Shown here: one piece after another, positions 1 to 8,114 of the stretch | How positions within the stretch are numbered: position 1 is the stretch's first letter | How the letters are laid out: each line of letters opens with the position of its first letter | NCBI GenBank assembly: GCA_028699365.1 | Contig: JAQVUQ010000014.1 | Span: 1-15,120, forward strand | DNA length: 15,120 nt | DNA from: a bacterium | Lineage (GTDB): Bacteria > UBP13 > UBA5359 | Direction: 5' to 3' | The notes under the pieces: generated by a model | What the model was told of the DNA's origin: nothing | The model's input: the letters and a program-made list of their open reading frames with translations, nothing else | Databases searched by the model: none | Made by a program: the position numbers and the translations under genes

Positions 1-157
1 TCAGCGCATCATACTGCAGCAGCCAGGTAGCCGGCAAGCCATGCTTCTTAATAAGACGCGATTGTTCGATCACCGGCTCAAGCAGATCCAAATCCGGATT
101 CCTGGGCTCGGTGCCGCGAATGAAGTTAATGATATTGACGAAGCCTGCGTTTTCTAT
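1..157 (-). CDS. Polysaccharide deacetylase-like protein, N-terminal fragment (runs off left edge)
   Basis: The reverse strand reads without stops from about 157 to the window edge and gives 52 residues, including GFVNIINFIRGTEPR, LDLLEPV and LIKKHGLPATWLLQYDAL. The last block, where a reagent-like strand follows 'K-x-G-LPAT', resembles the first strands of NodB/polysaccharide deacetylase-like barrels and related uncharacterised glycan enzymes; this is recalled family resemblance, not a search. No ATG, GTG or TTG lies in frame between the upstream in-frame TAA and the conserved block; the first residues would be read from ATA at 157. An ATG at 177..175 with a good AAAGGGA Shine-Dalgarno is one frame off and stops after seven codons, so a single-base indel (real or from sequencing) may separate start and body. 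It lies about 100 bp downstream of the phospholipase-like gene and probably belongs to the same glycan locus. Catalytic residues lie outside the window. Confidence 0.6.
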   Translation of the reverse strand, partial: MENAGFVNIINFIRGTEPRNPDLDLLEPVIEQSRLIKKHGLPATWLLQYDAL

Positions 158-259
158 CGTTCCTGCACCCCTCTCATTTACATCCCTTTAGCGGAAAGTA
201 TCTTTTTGCCCATATCGGTATCATGTGCTGTCCTGGATATCTGCAAATCGCCGGCAGGA

Positions 260-1738
260 TTATCCGGGCAGGAGGATCAATCCCAAATCATCAAACCAGA
301 CGGCCCCATCGTTCCCGTCGCTGCGGCAGGCGATCAGAGCCTTTTCTGCCTGCTCCGGGGCTTGGACTCTGAAAGAGACTCTCTGCCAGTCTGCAGAGCC
401 GGATAGTTCCACACTTCTCATTTCCGCCACCGGCTTGTTATCCCTGGTGTAGAAGTAGCTCACCAAATAACTTGCTCCCGTAGCTTTCTCCGTTTTTATC
501 CAGCCCGAACATTCAAACATCTGCCCCGCTTTGACAGGCACCGCACAGGTCCACCTTTGCCGCCATTCGATTCCCTGAGGCGGTGTCCACATCAGCTTGA
601 CAGAGCGCTCTCCGCCTCTGACCAGGGTAAACCAGATGGAATAAAACCGGCTCCACTCCCATTCAGCCCGGCCCATCCTGTCCTGCAGATCATGATACCT
701 GGCCACCCAACCGGCGGGCATATCTGTGCCGTCGTTAATTTCAAAACCGGGATTCTGCAGAAGGTTGATCATAACAGGCAGATGACGATAGTCGCACCAG
801 TAAGGAACGCTTATGTTACAATCCACCAGTTCAATGGCAGTATGGATGACATCGGCAACGGCACGGACATTCTCCAAGGCGTTGTCAAGAATGATTCTCT
901 CGGCCGTGGAAACATCTCCGGCCTTCCAGGCTGCATCTACCGCCGGCACATTCACCTCCGTAAACCCCAGCAGGGCATGCATGCGCCTTTCGATGCCAGC
1001 AACCGCTTCATCAACAGTCCTTCCAAGCGATTCAGGAGTATAGCCCTCCAATCTGATGTTCTCCTCAGGCTTGGGAACATGCCCCTTTATATGCAGTTCA
1101 GGCCAGTAAGCAAAGGCACCTCTATCCTCGACATGATGCAGCAGCACTCCTAAAAACCGCATACCGTCCGCCAGCCGCCCGTCTCTCCAGCAATCTATAA
1201 CTTTGGGGAAATAACGAGCCGGTGTATCATAAGAGCCCATAGGACAATAGCCCAGTTGGTCCTTATAAATCGCCTTATGGTGAAACGGGGGACAGTAATC
1301 CGTACCGGACAGCATGCCGGGGATATACTCCGGCGCCTTCTGAGTTACCGGATCAAAGCCACAATAATAGGATATATCCCATTCACGCCTGATATCGATT
1401 GTTCTCGGTGCCTCAGGATCGCCGGATTCACCCCCGAACCGGCCGTAATTCGGGCCGTTTAAATCAGGAAATTCACAGTATACTATCCAGAGCAGATCCT
1501 TCTCCGGCTCCAGAAGTTCCTGCTCCTTCTTTGACAGGGCTTCAAGTGCCGCTTTGGTAATATAATTATGCTCCTCAGCCCATAACACCATGAACGGTAA
1601 GAAAGATAAGCCCGAATCATCCCGAAGTATTTTTGTGACAATCATATATGCCGCTGCGATTATCCAGTTTACCAGAACGCGCCTTTTCATATAGGCATCG
1701 TATATCAACCTAATGCTCTGCTTAAAACCGTACTTCAT
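260..1738 (-). CDS. Zinc-dependent phospholipase C / S1-P1 nuclease-like protein with C-terminal CBM4/9-like domain
   Basis: The 492-residue product has a hydrophobic stretch at about residues 21-38, possibly an uncleaved signal or anchor, then an all-helical region resembling the zinc PLC/P1 nuclease superfamily. Candidate zinc ligands follow the family order: W53 and H57 in WAEEHNYIT, D92 in EFPDLNG, H153/H154 in PPFHHKAIY, and the HHVEDRGAFAYWPELH block (H201/H202, D205, H216). Residues about 325-490 form a second domain with the CBM4/9-type signature NPGFE...GW near the start, SGWIKTE in the middle and WFDDLGL at the end. The family cleaves phosphodiester bonds in phospholipids or nucleic acids; which applies here cannot be told from sequence. 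An AAGGAGG site lies 6 nt before the ATG. It sits 135 bp after the second GH84-like gene. The added carbohydrate-binding module suggests action on glycan- or surface-linked substrate (inference). Confidence 0.72.
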   Translation of the reverse strand: MKYGFKQSIRLIYDAYMKRRVLVNWIIAAAYMIVTKILRDDSGLSFLPFMVLWAEEHNYITKAALEALSKKEQELLEPEKDLLWIVYCEFPDLNGPNYGRFGGESGDPEAPRTIDIRREWDISYYCGFDPVTQKAPEYIPGMLSGTDYCPPFHHKAIYKDQLGYCPMGSYDTPARYFPKVIDCWRDGRLADGMRFLGVLLHHVEDRGAFAYWPELHIKGHVPKPEENIRLEGYTPESLGRTVDEAVAGIERRMHALLGFTEVNVPAVDAAWKAGDVSTAERIILDNALENVRAVADVIHTAIELVDCNISVPYWCDYRHLPVMINLLQNPGFEINDGTDMPAGWVARYHDLQDRMGRAEWEWSRFYSIWFTLVRGGERSVKLMWTPPQGIEWRQRWTCAVPVKAGQMFECSGWIKTEKATGASYLVSYFYTRDNKPVAEMRSVELSGSADWQRVSFRVQAPEQAEKALIACRSDGNDGAVWFDDLGLILLPG

Positions 1739-1782
1739 GATAAGCCTCCTTCAGCATCTTACTTATCTCATATTATTCTTTA

Positions 1783-1800
1783 CAAAATGGCAGCGGCCAT
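1783..1800 (-). terminator. Weak terminator-like hairpin between the GH84-like and phospholipase-like genes
   Basis: On the minus strand the arms ATGGC and GCCAT flank a 4-nt CGCT loop and run directly into TTTTGT. The stem is only 5 bp and the T-run is short, so it may be a partial terminator or attenuator that lowers expression of the downstream phospholipase-like gene. The rest of this 135-bp gap (1739-1873) shows no convincing promoter: AT-rich sequence with a TAATAT hexamer is present but I see no -35 partner. Confidence 0.3.
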
Positions 1801-1873
1801 GAAAAGAACAACCGCATTGTCGTCAGAACGTATAACGATATATAGATCACTATCCATAACAATCCGACATTAC

Positions 1874-4276
1874 CTATTTGGAATAGTTTTTCAAAAATTC
1901 ATCCAGGTTGTTTACGAGACAGTACTTATGCGCCACTCTCAGGCTACGCCCAGGCTCCAACTCCTTCAACCTTCCCCAGAGTTCCAGATTGCGAAGCTCA
2001 GGCATCCAATCGGCAAATAGATAGCATTGTGCTATCTCGTCCTTATTGAAATAATTGAACAGGCCCCAATTTTCTTGCACGTCACCAATGCCCCACATAC
2101 CTTTTGGTAAATCCTTGCCCACGTAGGTCAATCCACCTGGAGAGGGATCGATCATAATTCTCTTGAGCTTATCGTCGTCCCTGAGCACGTAAAGGTAATA
2201 CCGATGCAGCGACGGGACAAAGGGAAGAGCAAACTCAGGATGTACTCGCAGCCTGAAAGCTTCCTTGTTTAACCCGATATTCTTCAACTCCGTGGAGATC
2301 TCAATGGAGTTGTCCTTAAGAGAGATCATCCTTGAAACACTGTAGCCCGTGTTTTCCCGCTGCCGTATAATAGCCGTAAGTTCTACTCGCGGCACATTAC
2401 CCTCCTCATGAGCGATCACTTCAAAGGGGACGTTGTCAAGGTTGGTTAACCTTCTGGGAGAATCGGCCGTCGGAAACTCCATATAGGCTCGGCCTATCCG
2501 TGACTTCTCACCCTTTTCACTGGTGTAATAGCTATAGAAAAGGTTCCGTCCCCTCTTCTTATCGATAAATTCATCGATCCGACCGCCCTCTGCAGGAACG
2601 ATAACAAGTTTGATCAGATCATTCTCCAGCACCAGCGTCTCAGGCTGGACGACTTCCGGTTGTTTGCCGGTATTGTTAACCAATTTCACCCATTTACCGG
2701 TTTCATTTTTTATTAATGAAACAAAAGACTTATTCGCACAGCTCGATTCGATCTCTTTTGATAAAGAGATAAGATTTTCAACATGCTTCTTCATAACGGG
2801 TCCGGATTCCGGTATACGTCCCGCCTCTTCGCTTCTGTCAATCACCTCCCTCCATCGTCTGAAAACGGGATATATATCCCTGCCGGCCAGTTGCTCCACT
2901 GCTGATCTAAACGACCTGTCCGCATTGTAAGCCTCCGGATTCCAGAGGTAATCGGCCAAGACTATCATGCCGATATCACCACTGCCCGACATAAGATAGC
3001 CATCTATATGCTTGTAAATATCCGGATGGGTTGTGGGAAAATCCTTGCTGCCGAATCTGCGCCACTGCCAATCGTTATCAAAGAAGAAAAGTTTCCTGCT
3101 ATAGTACTGTTGCCATTCACTGATCAATTCACGGCTTATATACCTCCCGGCCGGATCACCGCCGGACCAATGAATCTGGATGTCCTGCGGCAGATTAGAC
3201 AGAGCCTGGACATAGGCAGGTCCATCCACGTCAGGGTAAGCACCTATGGCCGCTCCGAAATATAAAGGTGGGCAAAAGATAAGCAAGGCAGAGGGATTTG
3301 CTCTTTTCATCTCAGAGTATACTTCGTTCACTACGTACACATGGGTTTTTTCCAATGTACCGAAGTACGCTTTATCTTTAGCCGTAAGCATGTGCCCGGT
3401 GTCATCGAACATCAGTACCACCGCACCTCCGGCTCGGGCAACCTTTCCGGCGGCCTCCCGCAGGATTTTCATATCGCCGGGATCGGAAAACGTTGGATAG
3501 AATGCAAAGTCACTGCCTCCGATGACGTTTATCGGCACCAGCGGCACCAACTTGTTCTGCCTGATATCCTCAATTTTGTTAGTGATCTCCGTCTCCCATT
3601 CCCGACTACTAAAAACATCCCTCCACTTATTGCCTTTACAACCGAGTTTGCTTATAACCCAACCGGAAATGTTATATTTGTAAGCTTTACTACCGCCGAA
3701 GGCCATCCTCCACTTGATATAAGGATAATCGATGACCTTGGCTTTCATTAAAAGCACTCTGTCATCTTCCCGTTTAAAAAGCTGTATCAGGGACTGGACA
3801 CTCCAAACGGTCCCTCTCTCATCTTTTCCTGCACACAGAACGATCTCTCTCCCGGCATCCTTCAAGGGATAAATAATATAGCCTTCCTCTTGGGAGGGGA
3901 TTTTCTGTTCATATCTTGCTATATACTTCTTCGCCAGATCGTTCTTGCCAATGCTGATGATTAATTTGAAGCGTAAAGCAACCTTCTTATCCGTTACGAC
4001 TTCAGCCTTTCCCCCAAAGCTTTCTATCCTGGATAAGAGGTCCTTAACATAAGTGCAGGACCGTGCTTCAGCATCTGCCACCAATATACACGTGCTTGCC
4101 TCTTCGCCTGCTTTATACACGGTGACAAATTCGTTCATGTATTCCACCTGCTGGGGTGAGGGCATAATTTTGCCATTAAAAAACGGTGGTCCGGATTGGC
4201 TGTCAGCCCGGGACAAGCCGCACAAACAGATCGAAGCAAACAACGCTATGGCGGTAAATAAGTATATTTTTCTCAT
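1874..4276 (-). CDS. Secreted GH84-like beta-N-acetylhexosaminidase with mutarotase-like C-terminal domain
   Basis: The start is taken at 4276 (MRKIYLF), not the longer frame to 4312: it has AGGATGG 6 nt upstream, begins a clear Sec signal peptide (about residues 1-24, ending LSRA) and removes overlap with the gene before it, leaving 11 bp. The product is 800 residues. Residues about 30-185 resemble the beta-hexosaminidase domain 2 (GH20b) that precedes GH84 barrels. The barrel (about 185-475) keeps KWR, the adjacent acids FDD (291-292, expected catalytic pair), FCPPLYF, HWSG, FDN and YLWNP. The usual WDN is FDN here and the EGFYG motif is not recognisable. Residues about 545-800 resemble the galactose mutarotase-like beta-sandwich (LENDLIKLVIVPAEGGRI start). 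GH84 enzymes remove beta-linked GlcNAc by substrate-assisted catalysis; the substrate here is unknown. It is a diverged tandem paralogue of the preceding gene. Confidence 0.75.
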   Translation of the reverse strand: MRKIYLFTAIALFASICLCGLSRADSQSGPPFFNGKIMPSPQQVEYMNEFVTVYKAGEEASTCILVADAEARSCTYVKDLLSRIESFGGKAEVVTDKKVALRFKLIISIGKNDLAKKYIARYEQKIPSQEEGYIIYPLKDAGREIVLCAGKDERGTVWSVQSLIQLFKREDDRVLLMKAKVIDYPYIKWRMAFGGSKAYKYNISGWVISKLGCKGNKWRDVFSSREWETEITNKIEDIRQNKLVPLVPINVIGGSDFAFYPTFSDPGDMKILREAAGKVARAGGAVVLMFDDTGHMLTAKDKAYFGTLEKTHVYVVNEVYSEMKRANPSALLIFCPPLYFGAAIGAYPDVDGPAYVQALSNLPQDIQIHWSGGDPAGRYISRELISEWQQYYSRKLFFFDNDWQWRRFGSKDFPTTHPDIYKHIDGYLMSGSGDIGMIVLADYLWNPEAYNADRSFRSAVEQLAGRDIYPVFRRWREVIDRSEEAGRIPESGPVMKKHVENLISLSKEIESSCANKSFVSLIKNETGKWVKLVNNTGKQPEVVQPETLVLENDLIKLVIVPAEGGRIDEFIDKKRGRNLFYSYYTSEKGEKSRIGRAYMEFPTADSPRRLTNLDNVPFEVIAHEEGNVPRVELTAIIRQRENTGYSVSRMISLKDNSIEISTELKNIGLNKEAFRLRVHPEFALPFVPSLHRYYLYVLRDDDKLKRIMIDPSPGGLTYVGKDLPKGMWGIGDVQENWGLFNYFNKDEIAQCYLFADWMPELRNLELWGRLKELEPGRSLRVAHKYCLVNNLDEFLKNYSK

Positions 4277-4287
4277 ACTGTTCCATC

Positions 4288-6711
4288 CTACCTTTTCAAA
4301 TCTTCCATCCACTTCGACTGAGCCAGCGTTTCCCTTGATATCGATCTGAAAGCCGGGAGATTGTATTTCCAGATCTTTTCCAGGTCTTCATACGATCTCT
4401 CCATATCAGCAAAAGCTTTGTCAATCCCGGACAGTTTTTGGACATCCAACGGAATAAGCGCCCCATCCTTTTGCCATATGGGAAGCTTGACGCTGCCTGT
4501 ATTACGATAACCGGTAAGACTACCGTAATAATTCGATGCCACCATATCCGGTTTTCCGTCACCGTTTATGTCTCCAAAGCAAACGGCATACGCCTCAATG
4601 CCGGAAAAAGATGTTTCCAGCGCCTCATCCCTGAACCACCCAACTTTGGTCGTCTCCCTGCGGTATACCTGTAACAAACCCTGAGACGACACTATTACCA
4701 GTTCCGCTTTTCCGTTACAGTCCAGATCAGTCATGGCCAGACAACGGGCATCGGCAATACCTTTCAGCCCGCTTACCAGACTCTGCTCTTCCTGAAAGGA
4801 AACAGGATTTTCAGTCACGGTATAACCTTTAACGTCCTTACCCCGCGTCAGCAGAAGCAGGTCGATCACCCCGTCTCCATCGGCATCCCCCAGACAGGGG
4901 ATCACATCAGCGGCACCCCCGACGATATTCGTCGTTCGTCCCCGCCTCAAAGCAGCTATCACATTGGCCTTGTCCTCGGTCGAGAAGAGACGAACGCCGC
5001 CCTGCTTGCTGCCGAGCATGGCGACGATATCGCTCTTCACACTCAAAGGCCCGAAGGAGAAGGCAATATCACCGCCGCCTGCCTGAGCGGTATCCGCCGG
5101 CACGGCATCGGCCATCCATCTCTCCGTCAACGGATGTCTCCGGTATAAGCTCATCACGTTCTGACTGATGCTGAGCACCAGTTCCACTTGACCATCGCCG
5201 TTGACGTCGGCCAGTTGAGGACGGCGCCATTTTCGAGAAGCGGCTATCTCTGTCGTTCTGAGCTTCTTAACCTTATCCAGTGACTCCAACCACTTGGCGT
5301 ACGAGGAATAAACGCCCGGCCCGGCCAGCTTCTCCAAGGCATTCTCCAGCGATCTCTCCGGAGTATATTGATTTGGATTCCAGAGATAATCCCCCAGGGT
5401 AAGAATACCTATCAGGGAATTATTGTTGTAGTTATAGGCCATCATATAAGCATCAAGCTGTCTGAATCCCGGGAAACGATTGGCGAAGTCCTTGGGAGCG
5501 TAGGGATAGCCGTATTGATGCCAATTGTCCCAGTAAACCGGCTTGCGCCCGATTGCTTTGATCCATCTCTCTGCATCTTCCAGGCTACACCACTGGGAGG
5601 TAACGGCAGGCCCTGACCAGAAGAACTCGATATCCTGAGGCACGTTACACACGGTCTCGTAGTAGCGGCCGCCGCTCTCACCATAATAATAACCCGACAG
5701 GTCCGAGGCGTAGTACGGAGGACAGAAGAAGAACGTGAACTCGGGATAATCCGCTCTCAGGCCGTTGTAAAGCCTGTCTACAAGATAACGATGCGCCTTT
5801 CCGGCATCACCGAAAGCTTTCTTATCGGCATCGGCCAGGGGAATGCTGACGTCGTCGAGGAGAAGGCACATTCCTCCACCGGCATCCAGGCTGATTTTGA
5901 ACGCCTCAATCAGTTTCTTTATATCTGCCTCGTCACATATATTTATCTTGGGTTTTTTGGCGGGGTTGAAGCAGAGCAGCGGCTTGAGATGCCTCCGTTT
6001 CAGGTAGCTTACGGTATCCTTTATATTCTTTATTTCCTCAGGCTGTGGATTGCGCCAATCCTTCAAGCCGCGGCACATGCCGACGTTAAACTTGAAATAG
6101 TGAAGGTACCTGACGTTTTTCTCAACGCCGATTATCCCCCGATACCTAAAGGAAGGATAATCCGCAACTTCGGCAGCCAGCAGTTTGACTGATCCCTTTT
6201 CACAGTTCAGCAACTGACATAATGATTGGACAGCCCAGTAGTTTCCGGCCTCATCATTCCCGGCACAGATAACCAGGTCTCTCTCGCTCTCCCTGACTGG
6301 ATGAATCAGGTAACCCTCCGGCTGGTGGGGGATCTCAATCCCCCACCTGGCTAAATATTCGCGGGTAATATCGTTATCGCCCAGAGAGATAACCGTCCGG
6401 TAGCGGGGGAGCTCCCGGCGGTCGGTAATAACGTCGGCCTCGGCTCCCAGCCCTTTAAGCCTCTCCATCAACTCTTCCACGACGATATCCCTCTCCAGGC
6501 CCTGCCTGATAAAGATGGCGGTGATAGCCCGCCCTTCATGCGCAGCCTGGATTGGGATAAAGCGTTCGTAATACTTCACGCTTTGCGGCGTAGGCATGAT
6601 CCTGCCGTTATAGAGCGGCATATCCAGCGGTGCAGGCTGCTGCGCCAAGGCCATCTTAGCGGTAAATATGACACAAAACCCTACGCCTAAAACAAGTAGC
6701 CACCTGTTCAT
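4288..6711 (-). CDS. Secreted GH84-like beta-N-acetylhexosaminidase with FG-GAP (VCBS) calcium-binding repeats
   Basis: The 807-residue product opens with a signal peptide (about 1-23, cleavage after ALA). Residues about 30-185 match the GH20b-type lead domain (LYNGRIMPTP at 33-42, EGYLIHP, AGNDEAGNYWAVQSL). The barrel, about 185-480, has KDWR, a LDD pair at 286-287 where GH84 has its two catalytic aspartates, FFCPPYYAS, FFWSGPAV, YWDNW (394-396 WDN) and DYLWNPNQY. The GH84 motif normally written RG-x-x-EGFYG is replaced by RGIIGVEKN. Residues about 495-740 hold four loops of Ca-binding FG-GAP type: DVNGDG (502), DADGDG (609), DLDCNG (662) and DINGDG (714), with a degenerate fifth between the first two, suggesting part of a beta-propeller used for adhesion or glycan contact. 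A charged helical tail ends the protein. AAAGGAGA lies about 10 nt before the ATG. Likely exported; GlcNAc-type substrate is inferred from family. Confidence 0.8.
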   Translation of the reverse strand: MNRWLLVLGVGFCVIFTAKMALAQQPAPLDMPLYNGRIMPTPQSVKYYERFIPIQAAHEGRAITAIFIRQGLERDIVVEELMERLKGLGAEADVITDRRELPRYRTVISLGDNDITREYLARWGIEIPHQPEGYLIHPVRESERDLVICAGNDEAGNYWAVQSLCQLLNCEKGSVKLLAAEVADYPSFRYRGIIGVEKNVRYLHYFKFNVGMCRGLKDWRNPQPEEIKNIKDTVSYLKRRHLKPLLCFNPAKKPKINICDEADIKKLIEAFKISLDAGGGMCLLLDDVSIPLADADKKAFGDAGKAHRYLVDRLYNGLRADYPEFTFFFCPPYYASDLSGYYYGESGGRYYETVCNVPQDIEFFWSGPAVTSQWCSLEDAERWIKAIGRKPVYWDNWHQYGYPYAPKDFANRFPGFRQLDAYMMAYNYNNNSLIGILTLGDYLWNPNQYTPERSLENALEKLAGPGVYSSYAKWLESLDKVKKLRTTEIAASRKWRRPQLADVNGDGQVELVLSISQNVMSLYRRHPLTERWMADAVPADTAQAGGGDIAFSFGPLSVKSDIVAMLGSKQGGVRLFSTEDKANVIAALRRGRTTNIVGGAADVIPCLGDADGDGVIDLLLLTRGKDVKGYTVTENPVSFQEEQSLVSGLKGIADARCLAMTDLDCNGKAELVIVSSQGLLQVYRRETTKVGWFRDEALETSFSGIEAYAVCFGDINGDGKPDMVASNYYGSLTGYRNTGSVKLPIWQKDGALIPLDVQKLSGIDKAFADMERSYEDLEKIWKYNLPAFRSISRETLAQSKWMEDLKR

Positions 6712-6747
6712 AACAATTCAGTCTCCTTTGCAGCCGGTCGAACGAAA

Positions 6748-7497
6748 TCAGTGGGCGCCGCTCAGCTTATCATACCTGGCCTTAATCTCCTCCGCGGTCA
6801 GCGCACCCTTCCAGATAGTCACTTCATCGATCTCTCCCTTAAAGCAATTCTTGGTGCCGCCGCCGATGACAGCGCTACGCATCGGATGGTATCCCCCCTC
6901 ATAGGCGCCCACCGCTTTATGATCGAGCACGCCGTCGATAAAGAGCTTCATCAAGGTCCCGTCATAGACCGCCGCCACATAATGCCACTTGCCGTCTCTA
7001 ACGCCCGTCCCGCTGGATATAAACTTTTTCTCCTCCCGGCTCTTGACGATGTTAAGCTGGATCTCCCTCCCGGTATCCCGAAGCTTCAAACCGACATCCC
7101 AATTATTAATGTAGGCGTTCGTATAGAAAAGCCAGCCGCTGCCGCCCGTCGCCTTTATCCACATCTCCAGTGTAAACGGGCCCTCAATACTGAAACCCTC
7201 ACGCTTCGGCAAGACGATTTTTTGGGAACCATCCAATTTCGCTGCTCGTCCTGCAATGCCCTCAGACCTTATCTTTTGTTCAGCTTCTGTTGATAAACTG
7301 CTTCCGTCAAAATTGCAAATCCTTCCATGAACTTCATTACCTGAGTTATCCTTTACCTCCAGGCCTTCCGCCTCATCAAAGGACAGCGAACATATGATAC
7401 TCTTTTCCACGTTCGAGCTCACATCATCTGCTACTGCTCCTCCTGCGCACAAGCAAACCGTTGAGATTAAAACCCCTGCAAGTGTTTTCTTAATCAT
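6748..7497 (-). CDS. Secreted LamG-like (concanavalin A-like fold) domain protein
   Basis: The 249-residue product has a Sec signal peptide (KK then a hydrophobic core, cleavage about AVA|DD at 23-24) and a single LamG-like jellyroll from about 35 to 243. Recognisable strands include LSFDEAEG, GRAAKLDGS, FTLEMWIKA, DGKWHYVAAVYDG, MKLFIDG, IGGGTKNCFKGEIDEVTIWKGAL (split across the fold's final strands) and ALTAEEIKARY, all typical of bacterial LamGL domains. No catalytic residues are evident, so it is probably a glycan- or surface-binding protein rather than an enzyme. GGAGGAG lies 5 nt before the ATG. It sits 17 bp after the pseudopilin gene and 36 bp before the first GH84-like gene, so it is very likely cotranscribed and secreted with them. 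Confidence 0.8.
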   Translation of the reverse strand: MIKKTLAGVLISTVCLCAGGAVADDVSSNVEKSIICSLSFDEAEGLEVKDNSGNEVHGRICNFDGSSLSTEAEQKIRSEGIAGRAAKLDGSQKIVLPKREGFSIEGPFTLEMWIKATGGSGWLFYTNAYINNWDVGLKLRDTGREIQLNIVKSREEKKFISSGTGVRDGKWHYVAAVYDGTLMKLFIDGVLDHKAVGAYEGGYHPMRSAVIGGGTKNCFKGEIDEVTIWKGALTAEEIKARYDKLSGAH

Positions 7498-7514
7498 TTT
7501 CGCTCCTCCTGCCG

Positions 7515-8099
7515 TTAATATGTAGCAAACGTGCCGAAAAAATCCCCGCCTTTTGCAGCCACATGTCCGTCTAAAAACAGAGTATTCGCCATTGTAGAAT
7601 GCCTCAAATGAATGGCACTAGTGCCGTTTAAAAAATAGTAAAACTGCTGTTTGGTCGAAAGCCTGTAACTGTCCGTAAACCTCCATGTGCTGGCAAGGTC
7701 TGGATAATCGGGTAGAAACCACCCGGTGTACGAGTATCTATATTGTGATCCATATGTATACGTCCAGTTCGTACCATTTGGAGGCTTTACGAACGTCCAC
7801 GGCTTCTCCTCCGGGCAAACAAAAATATCCAGATTCTTACCGGCATAGCCCCCATCATAGAATAGTTGGAGCGGCTTACGCAGTTCTGAGGCCGAAGGAA
7901 CATAACCATCCCAATCATCGGCATACATTAATAGAGCAGCTCCTATCTGTTTAAGATTGCTCATACATGTCACTTGTCTGGCTTTAGCTCTGGCACGGTT
8001 GAAAACCGGAAACAATATAGATGTCAATACTGCAATTATTGCCATTACAACCAGAAGCTCGACCAGAGTAAAACCTTCCCTTCCTCTTTTACTTAACAT
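7515..8099 (-). CDS. Type II secretion/type IV pilin-like pseudopilin with H-X9-DG C-terminal motif
   Basis: The class III signal is complete: a short basic leader, then [25 protein letters not shown], with prepilin peptidase cleavage expected between G9 and F10 and the methylated Phe followed by Glu5. After the transmembrane helix comes [25 protein letters not shown], standard for the large DUF1559-type pseudopilin family, and the C-terminus holds [14 protein letters not shown], an H-X9-DG motif. At 194 residues it is short for that family. The start is set at ATG 8099 since GGGGGG lies 7 nt upstream; a TTG at 8105 is 2 nt from that site and less likely. No secretion ATPase, platform protein or prepilin peptidase is in the window, so assembly machinery must lie elsewhere. 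It lies 15 bp after the regulator gene and is presumably coexpressed with the glycan enzymes. Confidence 0.88.
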   Translation of the reverse strand: MLSKRGREGFTLVELLVVMAIIAVLTSILFPVFNRARAKARQVTCMSNLKQIGAALLMYADDWDGYVPSASELRKPLQLFYDGGYAGKNLDIFVCPEEKPWTFVKPPNGTNWTYTYGSQYRYSYTGWFLPDYPDLASTWRFTDSYRLSTKQQFYYFLNGTSAIHLRHSTMANTLFLDGHVAAKGGDFFGTFATY

Positions 8100-8114
8100 A
8101 ATCAATCCCCCCTT

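Noticed and set aside
3546-3556. ACTTGTTCT inside the GH84-like gene, matching an operator half
   Set aside because: It is a lone half site in coding sequence without a partner arm and is expected by chance.
4277-4312. 12-residue N-terminal extension of the second GH84-like protein
   Set aside because: It would overlap the preceding gene and bury the signal peptide; the internal ATG has its own ribosome binding site.
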